Assembly: GCF_005877005.1 (NCBI RefSeq) | Contig: NZ_SSNH01000008.1 | Span: 62,001-126,000 of the forward strand | From: Sinomonas susongensis | GTDB taxonomy: Bacteria > Actinomycetota > Actinomycetes > Actinomycetales > Micrococcaceae | Direction of reading: 5' to 3' | DNA length: 64,000 nt | Shown: piece after piece, positions 36,311-44,500 of the stretch | How positions within the stretch are numbered: the first letter of the stretch is position 1 | Layout: every line of letters begins with the position of its first letter | Notes under the pieces: model-generated | Database searches by the model: none | Seen by the model: the letters and a program-made list of their open reading frames with translations, nothing else | What the model was told of the DNA's origin: nothing | Translations under genes and position numbers: made by a program

Positions 36311-36894
36311 GGGAGGAGCGAGGCAGTGAGCGTGTTGCCCTTGGTGCTCTCCACGAAGCAGTCGACGCGCCGGTCCCCGGCAGACCAGCTGCTCTGGCTC
36401 GGGAAGGCGTTCCGCTGCCGGAGCGTGCTCGTGTCCTGAGGGAGAGTGAGCTGGGTCTGTCGGCACAGGTCAGAGGCACGCTGCTCGAGCGCGTCCTTGC
36501 CTGGGTAGGAGCCACCGGCCCCGTACATTGCCGTCGCGACGAGCTGGGCCGAGTGGGCCTGCGTGCAGGGCACGACCCGGTTCGCCTGCGCGCTCGCGTC
36601 GAAGTTCGAGAAGCAGTCGCCGCTCTTGTAGCTCGCGGAAGGGGTCAGCCCCTCCGCCGCGGGGGCCGTCGCCGTCGTGTCGGTTTTCGCGCTTAGCGAA
36701 GCGATGATCGCCCACAGGATGAGGAGGACGACGACGGCGCCGCTCGCTCCGAGCACCTTGCCCCATACGGTGGCCGGGAGCCGAGGACCACGTGGCGCCC
36801 GCCGCGGACGCTCGGGAATCCGGTACTGGCGGCGAGTCATGGGCCTGCCCGGATCCCCCACTGGGCTGCCGTACTGACCCTGCGCGCTCTCCAT
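36307..36894 (-). CDS. Septum-formation-like membrane protein
   Basis: The 195-aa protein has a basic, Pro-rich cytosolic N-terminus (RRQYRIPERPRRAPRGPRL) and one transmembrane helix near residues 48-68 (VLGASGAVVVLLILWAIIAS). The exported domain has SYKSGDCFSNFDASAQANRVVPCTQAHSAQLVAT. The GDCF...VPC...H pattern is that of actinobacterial 'septum formation' domains (DUF4190-associated). ATG 36894 was chosen; the frame extends to 37002. Its stop codon overlaps that of clpB by 3 bp in convergent orientation. Exact role unknown. Confidence 0.78.
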   Translation of the reverse strand: MESAQGQYGSPVGDPGRPMTRRQYRIPERPRRAPRGPRLPATVWGKVLGASGAVVVLLILWAIIASLSAKTDTTATAPAAEGLTPSASYKSGDCFSNFDASAQANRVVPCTQAHSAQLVATAMYGAGGSYPGKDALEQRASDLCRQTQLTLPQDTSTLRQRNAFPSQSSWSAGDRRVDCFVESTKGNTLTASLLP

Positions 36895-37106
36895 GCCGGA
36901 TAGTGCCCCTTCTGCCGTGCTCTCGAGGACTGGGGCACAGCCTCTGGCTGGCCCTCGCATGCCGTTTGGCCGCACACCTCGCGAATGCGCAGGCGGCCGC
37001 AATTACATGTAGTCTAGACCTACGACAAATTGATCAATGACTCCGGGGCCTCGCGAGCCTGCCTTCGCGACTACCTCCGGGACGAGGCAAAAGAGGGGGT
37101 CACGCC

Positions 37107-37325
37107 ATGGGGCGCGGCCGTCAAAAGGCTAAGGCAACCAAGCAGGCTCGTGACATCAAGTACTACAGTCCGAGCACCGACTATGCAGCCCTCGAGCGCG
37201 AGCTCAGTGGGTCGAGCGGTCACTCTGCGCACCATGACGCCGACCTCGAGCCGGATTACTCCGACTACGAGGACAAATACGCCGATCAGTTTGACGACGA
37301 CGAGGACTCCCGCCGGATCGGCTGA
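37107..37325 (+). CDS. DUF3073 small protein
   Basis: The 72-aa protein begins MGRGRQKAKATKQARDIKYYSP, the hallmark of actinobacterial DUF3073, followed by an acidic tail (DYEDKYADQFDDDEDS). The family is small, cytosolic and uncharacterised. ATG 37107 follows GAGGGG. A promoter may lie in the AT-rich TACATGTAGTCTAGACC stretch near 37010. The sirtuin gene follows after 9 bp, so co-transcription is likely. In many actinobacteria this gene neighbours purM/purF, as here. Confidence 0.92.
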   Translation: MGRGRQKAKATKQARDIKYYSPSTDYAALERELSGSSGHSAHHDADLEPDYSDYEDKYADQFDDDEDSRRIG

Positions 37326-37334
37326 TCCGCTCCC

Positions 37335-38276
37335 ATGAGCGAGATCGTCGGAAGCGGAAATGACCCGTCGGTTATGCGCGCCCACGCGGCAGCGCTGCGC
37401 TCGATAGCCCGAGAGGTCGTTGAGACAGCCGAGCTGCAGGATCCTTCCTGTGCTCGCGCTGGGCTGCTCAGCATGCTGCAGGACGGGGCCGTCATGGCTC
37501 TCACCGGCGCTGGCGTCTCCACCGCGTCCGGCATTCCTGACTACCGCGGGCCTCAGGGGTCCTGGCGCAAGCATCGGCCCATGACGTACCAGGAGTTCCG
37601 CCACGATCCGGCCGCGCGGCACCGGTACTGGGCGCGGAGCTTCGTGGGCTGGCGGCACATCGACCGGGCAAGGCCCAACGCCGCCCACCGGGTGCTCGCG
37701 CAGCTGGAGGCGCGCGGCGTCGTGCTCGGAGTCGTCACGCAGAACGTGGACGGTCTCCACGCGGCCGCCGGCTCCCGCAACCTCGTGGCGCTTCACGGCG
37801 ACCTCGACAAGGTCGTGTGCCTCAACTGCGGCAACGTCGAGGGGCGCGCCAATCTCGACGAGCGGCTGGCTCAGGCCAACCCGGGATACGCCGAGGCTGT
37901 GCGCCTCGATCCCCGGACGGTGAACCCCGACGGCGACGTCGAGCTGCCGCAGGGTTGGGTGGACAGGTTCCGCATGGTCGGATGCCTTGTGTGCGGCTCG
38001 GTCGAGCTCAAGCCCGATGTGGTCTACTTCGGCGAGAGCGTCCCGATCGAGCGCAAGGAGCGGGCGACGGCGATGCTCGCCCAGGCGCGGAGCCTCCTGG
38101 TCCTCGGGTCCTCGCTGGCCGTCATGAGCGGCTTCCGGTTCGTGCTGGACGCCGTCCGCGACGGCAAGCCCGTGGGGATCGTGAACGCCGGGCCGACCCG
38201 CGGGGACAGCCGGGCTCACTGGCGCTGGCGGTCCGACGTCGGCGAGGCGCTCGAGGACCTGGCCTCAGCCCTCTGA
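37335..38276 (+). CDS. NAD-dependent protein deacylase (sirtuin)
   Basis: The 313-aa Sir2 family enzyme removes acyl groups from lysines using NAD. The NAD-binding GAGVSTASGIPDYRG is near residue 58, followed by TQNVDGLHAAAG and the catalytic His in VALHGDLDKVVCLNC. Zinc is held by CLNC and CLVC, and DVVYFGESVP and LVLGSSLAVMSG complete the fold. A helical ~45-residue N-terminal extension precedes the core. The gene follows DUF3073 closely. A triple copy of the CGTTTCGGGTACACCAAC repeat starts 20 nt after the stop. Confidence 0.93.
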   Translation: MSEIVGSGNDPSVMRAHAAALRSIAREVVETAELQDPSCARAGLLSMLQDGAVMALTGAGVSTASGIPDYRGPQGSWRKHRPMTYQEFRHDPAARHRYWARSFVGWRHIDRARPNAAHRVLAQLEARGVVLGVVTQNVDGLHAAAGSRNLVALHGDLDKVVCLNCGNVEGRANLDERLAQANPGYAEAVRLDPRTVNPDGDVELPQGWVDRFRMVGCLVCGSVELKPDVVYFGESVPIERKERATAMLAQARSLLVLGSSLAVMSGFRFVLDAVRDGKPVGIVNAGPTRGDSRAHWRWRSDVGEALEDLASAL

Positions 38277-38289
38277 GCCCAACTCACCT

Positions 38290-38376
38290 CAGACGTCGTT
38301 TCGGGTACACCAACGCGCGCCAGACGTCGTTTCGGGTACACCAACGCGCGCCAGACGTCGTTTCGGGTACACCAAC
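38290..38376 (+). repeat. 31-bp tandem repeats with CGTTTCGGGTACACCAAC core, locus D
   Basis: Three units start at 38290, 38321 and 38352 (period 31 bp; the third lacks its last 6 bp). Each reads CAGACGTCGTTTCGGGTAC followed by ACCAACGCGCGC. The core starts 20 nt after the sirtuin stop in the same orientation. The region otherwise separates convergent sirtuin and purM genes and has no ORF. Confidence 0.88.
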
Positions 38377-38400
38377 TACCCTCCGGAGAGGCCGGGACGG

Positions 38401-39585
38401 TCAGGCGTAGGTGTTGACGAGGCGGACAGACCCGCCGTCAACACCCTTCGCGCCCTGCACGTAGTCGGGATCGCCGGAGGCGGCAGACGAGGAGGCCCCG
38501 GCGTCGTCCGTCCCCACGGTGCCCATCGCCCAAGCCGCCACTCCGCGCTCGGCGAGCCGGGCGAGCGCCGTGTCGGCGGCGTCGGCGGCGACGATCGCCA
38601 CCATCCCGACCCCGAGGTTGAGCGTCCGCTCGAGATCGGCCTGCGGGACCCCACCGAGTTCGGCAACGAGCTTGAAGATGGCGGGGAGCTCCCACGTCGA
38701 CCGGTCGACGGTCGCGAGCAGGCCCTTGGGCAGCACGCGGGCGAGGTTCGCGGCAAGTCCTCCGCCGGTGACGTGACTGAACCCGCGCAGCGGGAGGTCG
38801 GCCCCGCCGGCGGTGCCGTTGAGGGTCCGGACGAGGTCGAGGCAGTCGCCCGCGTACACGCGGGTGGGCTCGAGAAGCTCCTCGCCGAGAGTACGTCCGA
38901 GCTCGGAGACCTGGCGGTCCAGGGCCCAACCGGCGTGGTTGATGACCCGGCGCACGAGCGAGTATCCGTTCGAGTGGATGCCCGAGGACGCCATGCCGAG
39001 GACGACGTCGCCCGGCTTGACCCGCTCAGGGCCGAGAAGGGCATCGGCTTCGACGACGCCCGTTGCGGCGCCCGCGACGTCGTACTCGTTCTGGCCGAGC
39101 AGGCCGGGGTGCTCAGCCGTCTCGCCGCCCACCAGTGCCGTGCCCGCCTGAGCGCAGGCCGCGGCAATTCCGCGAACGATGTCCGCGATCCGCTCGGGGA
39201 CGACCTTCCCGCACGCAATGTAGTCGGTCATGTAGAGCGGCTCGGCGCCGACCACGACGATGTCGTCCACGACCATGCCGACGAGGTCGAAGCCGATCGT
39301 GTCGTGGACGTCCATGGCCTGCGCGATGGCAACCTTCGTGCCGACGCCATCCGTCGAGGTCGCGAGCAGCGGCCGGCGGTAGGCCAGGAGGCGGCTCACG
39401 TCGAACAGTCCGGCAAAGCCGCCGACGCCGCCCAGAACCGAGGCGTTGTGCGTCGCCTTGACGGCGTCCTTCATCAGTTCGACAGCCCGGTCCCCGGCTT
39501 CGACGTCGACGCCGGCGGCGGCGTAGGTGATGCCGGTTCCGGCAGCGGAGGGGGCAGCCGTGGGCTGGGGGGCGGAGTTCGTCAT
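38401..39585 (-). CDS. purM: Phosphoribosylformylglycinamidine cyclo-ligase (AIR synthetase)
   Basis: The 394-aa ATP-dependent enzyme makes aminoimidazole ribonucleotide in de novo purine synthesis. It has TYAAAGVDVEAGDRAVELMK at the start, ATSTDGVGTKVAIAQ, GFDLVGMVVDDIVVVGAEPLYMTDYIACGK, LVGGETAEHPG and LPLRGFSHVTGGGLAANLARVLP. The C-terminus carries a Ser/Ala-rich extension (GTDDAGASSSAASGDPDYVQG). Its ATG overlaps the purF stop as ATGA, so purF-purM are coupled. Together they oppose the purine catabolic region further right. Confidence 0.96.
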   Translation of the reverse strand: MTNSAPQPTAAPSAAGTGITYAAAGVDVEAGDRAVELMKDAVKATHNASVLGGVGGFAGLFDVSRLLAYRRPLLATSTDGVGTKVAIAQAMDVHDTIGFDLVGMVVDDIVVVGAEPLYMTDYIACGKVVPERIADIVRGIAAACAQAGTALVGGETAEHPGLLGQNEYDVAGAATGVVEADALLGPERVKPGDVVLGMASSGIHSNGYSLVRRVINHAGWALDRQVSELGRTLGEELLEPTRVYAGDCLDLVRTLNGTAGGADLPLRGFSHVTGGGLAANLARVLPKGLLATVDRSTWELPAIFKLVAELGGVPQADLERTLNLGVGMVAIVAADAADTALARLAERGVAAWAMGTVGTDDAGASSSAASGDPDYVQGAKGVDGGSVRLVNTYA

Positions 39586-41180
39586 ACGTTGGCCTCGTCG
39601 CGGTCGGCGGGGGTCAGGAGCGGTTCGAGTTCGGAGTCGGGGCCGGGGTCGCAGCCGGCTGCGCCCGGCCGGTCGGCGGGGTCGTCGGTGGCCCCTTCCT
39701 CTGTCGCCTCGGACGTCACTTCACGCTCGAGGAGGTTCTTGCCGAGCTTGTCAGCGCTCGGGAGCTCGATCGGGTACACCCCCGTAAAGCACGCCGTGCA
39801 GAGCCGCTCGCGGGGCTGCTGGGTTGCGTTGATCATCCCGTCCTCCGAGATGTAGCCGAGGGAGTCCGCCCCGATGGCCTGGGAGATCTCCTCCACGGTG
39901 GCACCGTTCGCAATGAGCTCGGCGCGTGAGGCGAAGTCGATGCCGTAGAAGCAGGGCCATTTGACCGGCGGGGACGAGATCTTCACGTGGACCTCTTTGG
40001 CGCCGGCCTCCCGCAGCATGCGGACGATCGCCCGCTGCGTGTTGCCGCGCACGATCGAGTCGTCGACGACCACGACGCGCTTGCCCCGGATGACCGACTC
40101 GAGGGCGTTGAGCTTGAGCCGGATGCCGAGCTGTCGCAGCGTCTGGGACGGCTGGATGAACGTGCGCCCCACATAGGAATTCTTGACGAAGCCGTGCGCG
40201 AAGGGGATTCCCGACTCCTCGGCGTAGCCGACCGCCGCGGGCGTTCCCGACTCGGGCACCGGAATGACGATGTCGGCCTCGTGCGTGTTCTCCCGCGCGA
40301 GCTGGCGGCCCATCTCCACGCGCGATTCGTAGACAGACCGGCCGGCGATGCTCGCGTCGGGGCGTGCTAGGTAGACGTACTCGAACACGCACCCGGCAGG
40401 CGTGGGCTTGCCGAAGTGCTGGGAACGGACGCCCTTCTCGTCGATCGCGATGAACTCGCCGGGCTCGATCTCCCGGATGAAGCTCGCACCGACGGTGGCC
40501 AGAGCCGACTGCTCGGACGCGACGACCCAGCCCCGCTCCAACCGGCCGAGGCAGAGGGGGCGGACGCCGTACGTGTCCCGCGCGGCGTAGAGGGTTCCCT
40601 CGTTCATGAACACGAAGCAGAACCCGCCGCGGATCTTGGGCAGGAGCGCCATCGCCGTCTCCTCGAGCGTCTGGCCCTTCTCGCCTGCGAGCAGAGCGGT
40701 GACGAGCGCCGTGTCCGACGTGTTGCCCTGCTTCATCTCGCCCGTGAGCTGGCCGCCCGTGAGCTCTTCGATCATGTCCCGCAGCTCGGCGGTGTTCGTC
40801 AGGTTGCCGTTGTGCGCGAGCGCAACCGTTCCGTTGGCCGTGGCCCCGAGGGTCGGCTGGGCGTTGGCCCAGTGGCTCGCTCCGGTCGTCGAGTAGCGGC
40901 AGTGGCCGACGGCGATGTGCCCGGTGAGAGTGTTGAGGGTCGACTCGTCGAAGACCTGCGAAACGAGGCCCATGTCCTTGTAGACGCTGATCCGCGTCCC
41001 ATCGCTCGCGGCGATCCCCGCGGATTCCTGTCCGCGATGCTGCAGGGCGTAGAGGCCGTAGTAAGTGAGCTTTGCGACCTCTTCGCCGGGTGCCCAGACA
41101 CCGAAGACGCCACAAGCGTCCTTCGGGCCTTTGTCGACTGGGTCTAGGTCAAGTGAGAGGAGTCCGTCACCGCGTACCAC
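39582..41180 (-). CDS. purF: Amidophosphoribosyltransferase
   Basis: The 532-aa enzyme carries out the first committed step of purine synthesis (PRPP plus glutamine to phosphoribosylamine). The N-terminal nucleophile is Cys23 in DACGVFG, exposed after propeptide removal. GHCRYSTTGASHWANAQP and AHNGNLTN form the glutaminase. VVVVDDSIVRGNT is the PRPP loop, and CTACFTGVYP near the end belongs to the iron-sulfur type. An acidic ~60-residue tail follows. GTG 41180 is preceded by GACAAT plus 6 nt and is probably leaderless. Confidence 0.96.
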   Translation of the reverse strand: MVRGDGLLSLDLDPVDKGPKDACGVFGVWAPGEEVAKLTYYGLYALQHRGQESAGIAASDGTRISVYKDMGLVSQVFDESTLNTLTGHIAVGHCRYSTTGASHWANAQPTLGATANGTVALAHNGNLTNTAELRDMIEELTGGQLTGEMKQGNTSDTALVTALLAGEKGQTLEETAMALLPKIRGGFCFVFMNEGTLYAARDTYGVRPLCLGRLERGWVVASEQSALATVGASFIREIEPGEFIAIDEKGVRSQHFGKPTPAGCVFEYVYLARPDASIAGRSVYESRVEMGRQLARENTHEADIVIPVPESGTPAAVGYAEESGIPFAHGFVKNSYVGRTFIQPSQTLRQLGIRLKLNALESVIRGKRVVVVDDSIVRGNTQRAIVRMLREAGAKEVHVKISSPPVKWPCFYGIDFASRAELIANGATVEEISQAIGADSLGYISEDGMINATQQPRERLCTACFTGVYPIELPSADKLGKNLLEREVTSEATEEGATDDPADRPGAAGCDPGPDSELEPLLTPADRDEANV

Positions 41181-41216
41181 TGACCAATTGTCTCATGGCC
41201 CGGGGCAGGCCCCGTT

Positions 41217-41513
41217 TCAGGACTCCTCGCCGTCCTCTTCGTCCCATTCGGGCAGTTCCTCCACGGTCGCACGGCGAGCGCGCTTGACGCTCACCCGGTC
41301 CACGATGAGCACCGTCAGGCCACCGGCCAGGACTCCGGCGGCCACGAACAGGATCAGGAAATACCCGAACGCAGACGTGTTCGTGTAGCCGTCCGGCAGG
41401 TCGCCCCCCGAACCGAAGATGACGGCCGCGAGGGCACCCAGAAGCCCACCCGTCACGAGGAAGGGGACGAACTTCGGGGCACGGCGGACGGTGATCTGGC
41501 GCTGCGAGGGCAT
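41217..41513 (-). CDS. Small two-helix membrane protein
   Basis: The 98-aa protein has two hydrophobic helices (FLVTGGLLGALAAVIFG and FGYFLILFVAAGVLAGGLTVLIV) and an acidic tail (EELPEWDEEDGEES). The pattern RQITVRRAPKFVPFL before TM1 and VDRVSVKRARRATV after TM2 recurs in conserved actinobacterial membrane proteins next to purF. Function unknown. ATG 41513 has TACCCT plus 6 nt upstream and no Shine-Dalgarno, so it is leaderless; longer in-frame starts (to 41606) are disfavoured. The gap 41514-41642 shows only a weak G/C hairpin near 41550-41580. Confidence 0.82.
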   Translation of the reverse strand: MPSQRQITVRRAPKFVPFLVTGGLLGALAAVIFGSGGDLPDGYTNTSAFGYFLILFVAAGVLAGGLTVLIVDRVSVKRARRATVEELPEWDEEDGEES

Positions 41514-41642
41514 GTATCTAGGGTACCGACATCCAGGTCGCCGGGGTCGCCCCGCCCCAGAATCGATCCCCGGGGTGGGCGCCGTGACAGTCCGCCCGGC
41601 ATCCACCTTGCCGCTCAGCTGGTCGGCCTGCCTTCGGATCGG

Positions 41643-43265
41643 CTACCTCCGGGCGAAGACTCCACCGTGGCTGTTCGGGAAGAAGCCGGCAGCCACAACG
41701 GGAACACCCGGAGCTGTGAGCGCCCGGACGGGGCGGGTGAGGTAGACCGCCGTCCTGCCGTTGGCTCCTTGGCCGAAGGCCCCATAGCCCCAGTTCCACA
41801 CCGAGCCGTCGGCGAGACGGACGTGCGTGCCGTAGTAGCTGAGCGCCATCTCGGTGATGGTGCCGGCGGGCAGGGTGCCTGCATAGGGCGCGGCGTACAG
41901 CCGGCTCGCCTCACTTGACGGCGAGTGGACGAAGTACGAACCGTAGCCCCACGTGTACACCGTGTTGTCGCTCCTGAGCGCGGCGCAGTGATACGCCTCG
42001 TGGTAGAACTTCGGCAGCTGCGCCACCCCCGTGAGCGGCGTGCCCGGCCCGGTGAGCACCGGCGCGGCGTAGTTCTGGTTCGTGCTGCTTCCGTTCGCAT
42101 TCATCCCGCCGGCGCCGTACCCCCAGCTGTAGACGGTCCCGCCGCGCAGGGCGAGACCGCCCTTGAAGCGCCCACGGATCTGGCTCACCCCCGTGATCGG
42201 CGTCCCGTCCTGGAGGATGACGGGCTTCATGACGGACTGGTTGCCACGGAGCCCCGCACCCAGGTCCGACTGGTCGTTGATGCCCCAGGCCCAGACCCGT
42301 CCCTTCGTGTCGAGCGCGATGCCGCCCGTGTACGCCGCGGAGATCGCCGTGATGAAGACGTCGGGGTCAGGGTTGATGACGAGCTTCGGCATGTTGGTGT
42401 CCGGCCCGAACGCGCCGTTGCCCAAGGAGCCGGTGGAAGTGTTGAAGCCCCAGGCGAAGATGCGCCCGTGCGTCGTGAGGACGTAGCCGCCTCCCGTGAA
42501 GGCGACGGTGTCCACGAACCTTTCGCCGGGAAGGAGCGCTGAGGGGCCGGCGAACCCGAAGATGCCCGCCGTCGTGGGGGTCGTGCCCGGGGCGCAGGCG
42601 TTGGACCCGGCGCCGTGGCTCCAGAGGGTGTTGTCGCTCAGGATGACGTAGCTGCTGTGGTCGCGGTAGCCGCCCGCGAGCGCGATGATCGACTTGGCTC
42701 CGAGAGTCCCCGTGCCGTTGAGGTTGTCGGGGACCACCGCGTAGGGCTGGAACGTGGCTCCGGTGCGGTAGAGCGTCGTCGCAAGGTTCTCGCCCCAGAC
42801 GATCCCGTCGGATGCGGCTGGCACCGGGTTCATCGCGACGGCGAGGGTGGTCGTACCGGGGGTGAATCGGGCCGAGTTCGCCACGAGCGGGCCACTGCCC
42901 ACCGCAGAGGGGGCTGCGACGCCGTTGACCGTGAAGGTCCCGGTGACCGGGTTCACGGTCGCCGTCGCGGGGCCGCCCCACCCGGCCGGGTAGGTCAGCG
43001 TCACCGTGGCGGGAAGCGACGTCCCCACGTTGGGCACGACCTTGCCCGCGATCGAGCCGTAGGTCATGCCGGGGCCGACGATGTATTCGGGGTAGTCGAA
43101 CAGGATGACGCCGCCGGTCGGTGAAGCAGCCGCAAACGGTGTCGAAACCACTGCGAGAGCGAGGGGTACGGACCAGGCCGCCGTACGGGTGACGGCCCGG
43201 CGCGGAACGCCGTCTTGTGCGGCGTTCTCGCTGCTCGGGGGAGTGGGGACAGTGGGCTCGGGCAT
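41643..43265 (-). CDS. Secreted RCC1-repeat protein
   Basis: The 540-aa exported protein has a twin-arginine-like signal region (PRRAVTRTAAWSVPLALAVVSTPFAAAS). An Ig-like segment of about 90 residues follows (VPNVGTSLPATVTLTYPAGWGGPATATVNPVTGTF). At least five RCC1-type beta-propeller blades follow, recognisable by GRIFAWGFN, GRVWAWGIN, GTVYSWGYG, NTVYTWGYG and GSVWNWGYG. The C-terminus has no sortase motif or anchor. A ligand-binding or adhesive role outside the cell is plausible but unproven. ATG 43265 has GAGGAAG upstream. An AraC regulator gene is divergent from it. Confidence 0.85.
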   Translation of the reverse strand: MPEPTVPTPPSSENAAQDGVPRRAVTRTAAWSVPLALAVVSTPFAAASPTGGVILFDYPEYIVGPGMTYGSIAGKVVPNVGTSLPATVTLTYPAGWGGPATATVNPVTGTFTVNGVAAPSAVGSGPLVANSARFTPGTTTLAVAMNPVPAASDGIVWGENLATTLYRTGATFQPYAVVPDNLNGTGTLGAKSIIALAGGYRDHSSYVILSDNTLWSHGAGSNACAPGTTPTTAGIFGFAGPSALLPGERFVDTVAFTGGGYVLTTHGRIFAWGFNTSTGSLGNGAFGPDTNMPKLVINPDPDVFITAISAAYTGGIALDTKGRVWAWGINDQSDLGAGLRGNQSVMKPVILQDGTPITGVSQIRGRFKGGLALRGGTVYSWGYGAGGMNANGSSTNQNYAAPVLTGPGTPLTGVAQLPKFYHEAYHCAALRSDNTVYTWGYGSYFVHSPSSEASRLYAAPYAGTLPAGTITEMALSYYGTHVRLADGSVWNWGYGAFGQGANGRTAVYLTRPVRALTAPGVPVVAAGFFPNSHGGVFARR

Positions 43266-43297
43266 GCTGGCTCTTCCTCACAGGAATTGGTGGATGG

Positions 43298-43316
43298 CGG
43301 CTTCCGAAGGAAGCCG
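43298..43316. promoter_or_regulatory. Perfect inverted repeat upstream of the RCC1-repeat gene
   Basis: CGGCTTCC-GAA-GGAAGCCG lies 33 bp upstream of the RCC1-protein ATG, in the region shared with the divergent AraC gene. It may be an operator or a leader hairpin. The rest of the gap 43266-43511 shows no ORF. Confidence 0.4.
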
Positions 43317-43511
43317 GACATTCTGAACCGTAGAGGTGGACGGCGTGGAATACGGCGCCGACGGCAATTCCGCGCCAAGGGGCCAGCACTATGCGTCTAG
43401 GTGGTGAGAAGTGCCGTTTATCGTGTGGGAAAGTCTCGCCCACAACGGTTCACGAGGGCCGGCAGGGCGTTGGCGCAATTGTGGATTGCAGGGCGCACAG
43501 GGGGACGTGTG

Positions 43512-44396
43512 ATGAAGAGATGGGTCGATGGGAACCAGCATGACTTCCTCGGGGAGTCCGGCCTCGGCGAGCTCGGCGGCCTGGTGGAACCGCTTACCGG
43601 AGCAGGATCCTTCGCCCTGCGGCTGAGGGCCGTCCGCGCCGGGGAGATGGTCCTGACCTATCTGGCGCTGACCGAATGCCGCTTCAGGGGAGCGAAAGTC
43701 TTCCCCTCGAGGAAGGACTGCGTCCACCTCGTGCTTCCGTTCGACACCCAGTTCCAGGCCGAGGGGTCCAGCGTCCCAGCGGGGGGCATGGTCGCCTTCC
43801 GCGAGGCGACGCCGGTCGAGCTCCGCCTGGAGGCGCCCGGGCGGGCGCTCGTGGTGAGCCTGACGAAGGGGGTGGGCCCGGCCGACGCGGCCTTCTCCGT
43901 GGATGCGCCATACCTTCTCCGTGCTGCATCGACGAGCATGGCGGCGGTTCGGGCAGTCGCGGAGGTGGTCTTCCGCTCTCCCGGGAGGGACGCGGGAGTC
44001 GCCGAACTCCTTCTCGCCCTTTCTACTGCCGTCCTCGTCGAGGCCTCGATCACGGCCGCCGCCTCTCGCGACCGGGACGAGCGGTTGGCCGTGGAGGCAT
44101 TGAAGGTCATCGCGAGCGAGTTCCGAAGCCGGGAGCTGTCGGCGAAACAGCTCGCCGCCCGGGTCGGCGTCTCGGTGAGGGCGCTCCAGCGAGCGTTCTC
44201 GGCCCGCGGCGGCCTCGGCCATGTGATCCGTTCCTATCGGACCCAGGAGGCGATCAGGCTGCTGGGCCTGCGCGATATGCACAGCGCTACTTTCGAGACG
44301 GTCGCCCGAATGAGCGGATTCCTGGATGCCCGCGCCATGCGGAAGGCCATCATCGGGACGACGGGAATGCTCCCGTCGCATTATCGGAGAAATTGA
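43512..44396 (+). CDS. AraC family transcriptional regulator
   Basis: The 294-aa protein has an N-terminal effector/dimerisation half containing ALRLRAVRAGEMVLTYLALTECRFRG and VHLVLPF. A C-terminal double helix-turn-helix follows (LSAKQLAARVGVSVRALQRAFSARGGLGHVIRSYRTQEAIRLL; FETVARMSGFLDARAMRKAIIGTTGMLPSHYRR). The second helix-turn-helix is slightly degenerate compared with AraC consensus. ATG 43512 has GGGGGA at 6 nt; longer GTG starts to 43401 are less likely. It probably controls the divergent RCC1-repeat gene and is isolated from the permease by a strong bidirectional terminator. Confidence 0.88.
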   Translation: MKRWVDGNQHDFLGESGLGELGGLVEPLTGAGSFALRLRAVRAGEMVLTYLALTECRFRGAKVFPSRKDCVHLVLPFDTQFQAEGSSVPAGGMVAFREATPVELRLEAPGRALVVSLTKGVGPADAAFSVDAPYLLRAASTSMAAVRAVAEVVFRSPGRDAGVAELLLALSTAVLVEASITAAASRDRDERLAVEALKVIASEFRSRELSAKQLAARVGVSVRALQRAFSARGGLGHVIRSYRTQEAIRLLGLRDMHSATFETVARMSGFLDARAMRKAIIGTTGMLPSHYRRN

Positions 44397-44430
44397 AGTG
44401 CAATTCAGGCAATGAAAATCATAACTATAT

Positions 44431-44470
44431 AGGTGTGTCCCGCTCCCTCAGTGGAGAGCGGGACACACCT
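44431..44470. terminator. Bidirectional terminator between the AraC and purine permease genes
   Basis: A perfect 15-bp stem (AGGTGTGTCCCGCTC, 44431-44445, with its complement at 44456-44470) encloses a 10-nt loop. AT-rich flanks lie on both sides (TATAT and AAGTATTT). It lies between convergent genes and can serve both. Confidence 0.9.
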
Positions 44471-44500
44471 AAGTATTTGGCTCAGTGCGCAGACTCAGTG

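Noticed and set aside
44431-44470. Operator for the AraC regulator
   Set aside because: The long perfect stem, short loop and position between convergent genes fit a terminator.
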